Shown piece by piece: positions 63,242 to 64,000 of a stretch of DNA of 64,000 bases. Numbering within the stretch: position 1 is the first letter of the stretch; every line of letters begins with the position of its first letter. This stretch comes from Phyllobacterium calauticae. Its GTDB lineage: Bacteria > Pseudomonadota > Alphaproteobacteria > Rhizobiales > Rhizobiaceae. Position numbers and translations under genes: made by a program. A model generated the notes under the pieces. It was not told the DNA's origin, ran no database searches, and was given only the letters and a program-made list of their open reading frames with translations. The stretch lies in assembly GCF_019991125.1 (NCBI RefSeq), contig NZ_JAGENB010000010.1:54926-118925 (forward strand), written 5' to 3'.

Positions 63242-63999
63242 GCTGCCACCCGGTCATAGGCTTGCCGCATGATGTCGACGAGCTTGTCCCAGTCCGGCGG
63301 GAAGAAAGTCTCCTGCAGGTGGGCAAACTCGGAACGAAGTTCTTCCCAGTCGCCTTCATCCTGAACACATGCAAAGCGGGTTTCAGCATCGGAGATTACG
63401 TCTGCCGGGTTGTCAGTTGCCGTTTGAACAGCAGGCTTCGACGGCGACGGTGGCAACAGCTCCATTGACCGTTGTTCGATCTCAACGTCGGTTGCGTCGT
63501 CGAGATCTTTGTCATCACCGTTGCCTGGAATTGGATCAACGCCACGCAATGCAGACAGTGGTGAAGGCGGTGAGGGTGGTGTTGGTGGAGCTTTCTGCTC
63601 AGGCTCGTAAATTTCACCGGCAATCTCGCGAGCCTCGTATTCGTCGGTAATACCGCCAAGTACATCGGCAAAGAGTTCCCGAAGGCAGTATCCCGCTGCG
63701 CGCCATTTCTGCATACGCTGCGGATAGCGGAACCACGGGGCTTCATTGGGGACATCGGACCATTCCTTGGTGGTCCAGTCCTGCTTTTTGACAAAGGGAC
63801 GTTCGTCCCAAAGGCCCGCGCGTTTGGCATCTTCGATGGAAAACTCTTCGCGTTTGGTTTCGCCGGTATCAGAGCGCTTGGCTTCGCACCAGCCGATGCC
63901 ACGCACTTCATCATATCCGGTACGGATGTACGCTGCCTTTTTGGATCGGCGGGTAACGTTGATAATGCCGTCCCCGTAAAGCGCCGGCCGTCCACCAAT
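63238..63999 (-). CDS. RecT-family single-strand annealing protein, N-terminus outside window
   Basis: The frame is open to the window edge, giving 253 residues. The visible part starts IGGRPALYGDGIINVTRRS and continues GYDEVRGIGWCEAKRSDTGETKREEFSIEDAKRAGLW, then WFRYPQRMQKWRAAGYCLRELFADVLGGITDEYEA. These are the conserved core and end of phage RecT proteins. They are followed by a Pro/Asp-rich linker and a poorly conserved tail. RecT anneals complementary strands in phage recombination. A GTG at 63906 is internal, not the real start. Confidence 0.85.
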   Translation of the reverse strand: MGGRPALYGDGIINVTRRSKKAAYIRTGYDEVRGIGWCEAKRSDTGETKREEFSIEDAKRAGLWDERPFVKKQDWTTKEWSDVPNEAPWFRYPQRMQKWRAAGYCLRELFADVLGGITDEYEAREIAGEIYEPEQKAPPTPPSPPSPLSALRGVDPIPGNGDDKDLDDATDVEIEQRSMELLPPSPSKPAVQTATDNPADVISDAETRFACVQDEGDWEELRSEFAHLQETFFPPDWDKLVDIMRQAYDRVAA

Positions 64000-64000
64000 C

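Larger units (their letters stand above)
60356..64000 (-). mobile_element. Integrative element or prophage, integrase-proximal part
   Basis: From tRNA-Asp to the window edge all genes are on the minus strand with overlapping or near-overlapping ends. They encode an integrase, an AlpA/Xis-like protein, an HNH protein, a zinc-finger protein, two small phage-type proteins and a RecT-type annealing protein. Gene sizes and content fit an early/recombination module of a temperate phage or phage-derived element. The far end is not in the window, so the size and completeness are unknown. Confidence 0.85.

Overview
The window is a mostly chromosomal segment of an alphaproteobacterium of the order Hyphomicrobiales (Rhizobiales). 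Gene order and protein character point to the Brucellaceae/Phyllobacteriaceae neighbourhood: ldtR-ldtP, glyA-nrdR-ribD-ribE-ribH-nusB, hppA, bamE, DUF177-plsX-fabH-ihfA-merR, a Brucella Omp2-like porin, ctaA, argC-speB-rpsI-rplM, and clpP-clpX-lon. The genus cannot be fixed from sequence reading alone. Coding density and third-position GC are high, so long antisense ORFs are common and were discarded.

Layout. 1-7.5 kb: cell-wall cross-linking (MarR regulator plus Tat-exported L,D-transpeptidase), serine/glycine interconversion, and the NrdR/riboflavin/NusB cluster. 7.8-15.2 kb: proton-pumping pyrophosphatase, BamE, a cytochrome bc1 assembly chaperone, fatty-acid initiation (PlsX, FabH), IHF-alpha and a MerR regulator. 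15.5-19.6 kb: two DUF883 proteins, a secreted fasciclin protein, a 26-residue membrane peptide candidate and the major porin with an upstream CtrA-type box. 19.6-26 kb: accessory enzymes, namely two isochorismatase-fold proteins (one lacking its catalytic residues), OxyR with a candidate operator, a secreted polysaccharide lyase-like protein, a membrane GGDEF protein, and tRNA-Pro. 26.1-30.3 kb: a HutC-type regulator divergent from a complete polar amino-acid ABC transporter. 30.8-40.1 kb: an exopolysaccharide locus (Wzy/ligase, polyprenyl-P hexose transferase, GT4, OPX lipoprotein, PCP with a degenerate kinase domain, CelD-like acetyltransferase, NodB-type deacetylase), resembling unipolar-polysaccharide/holdfast-like clusters of this order. 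40.1-53.9 kb: heme A synthase, MFS transporter, a small-molecule kinase, arginine/polyamine genes, ribosomal proteins L13/S9, thioesterase, ECHDC3-like crotonase, metY, cupin, P450 and a flavin oxidase. 54-59.1 kb: the ClpP-ClpX-Lon proteolysis cluster. 59.2-60.4 kb: HupE-like metal transporter, tRNA-Val and tRNA-Asp.

From tRNA-Asp to the window end lies the integrase-proximal part of an integrative element (prophage-like). It has an unusual tyrosine integrase convergent with the tRNA, an AlpA/excisionase-like protein, an HNH nuclease, a zinc-finger protein, small phage-type proteins and a RecT-type annealing protein cut by the window edge. All these genes run on the minus strand in overlapping order.

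Repeats. A family of 122-123 bp elements with about 30-bp inverted termini and a conserved interior occurs three times (3992, 15242, 51234), plus one collapsed copy (7549). A different palindromic repeat, of a kind common in this order, lies upstream of lon. No CRISPR array, rRNA or intact insertion sequence was found.
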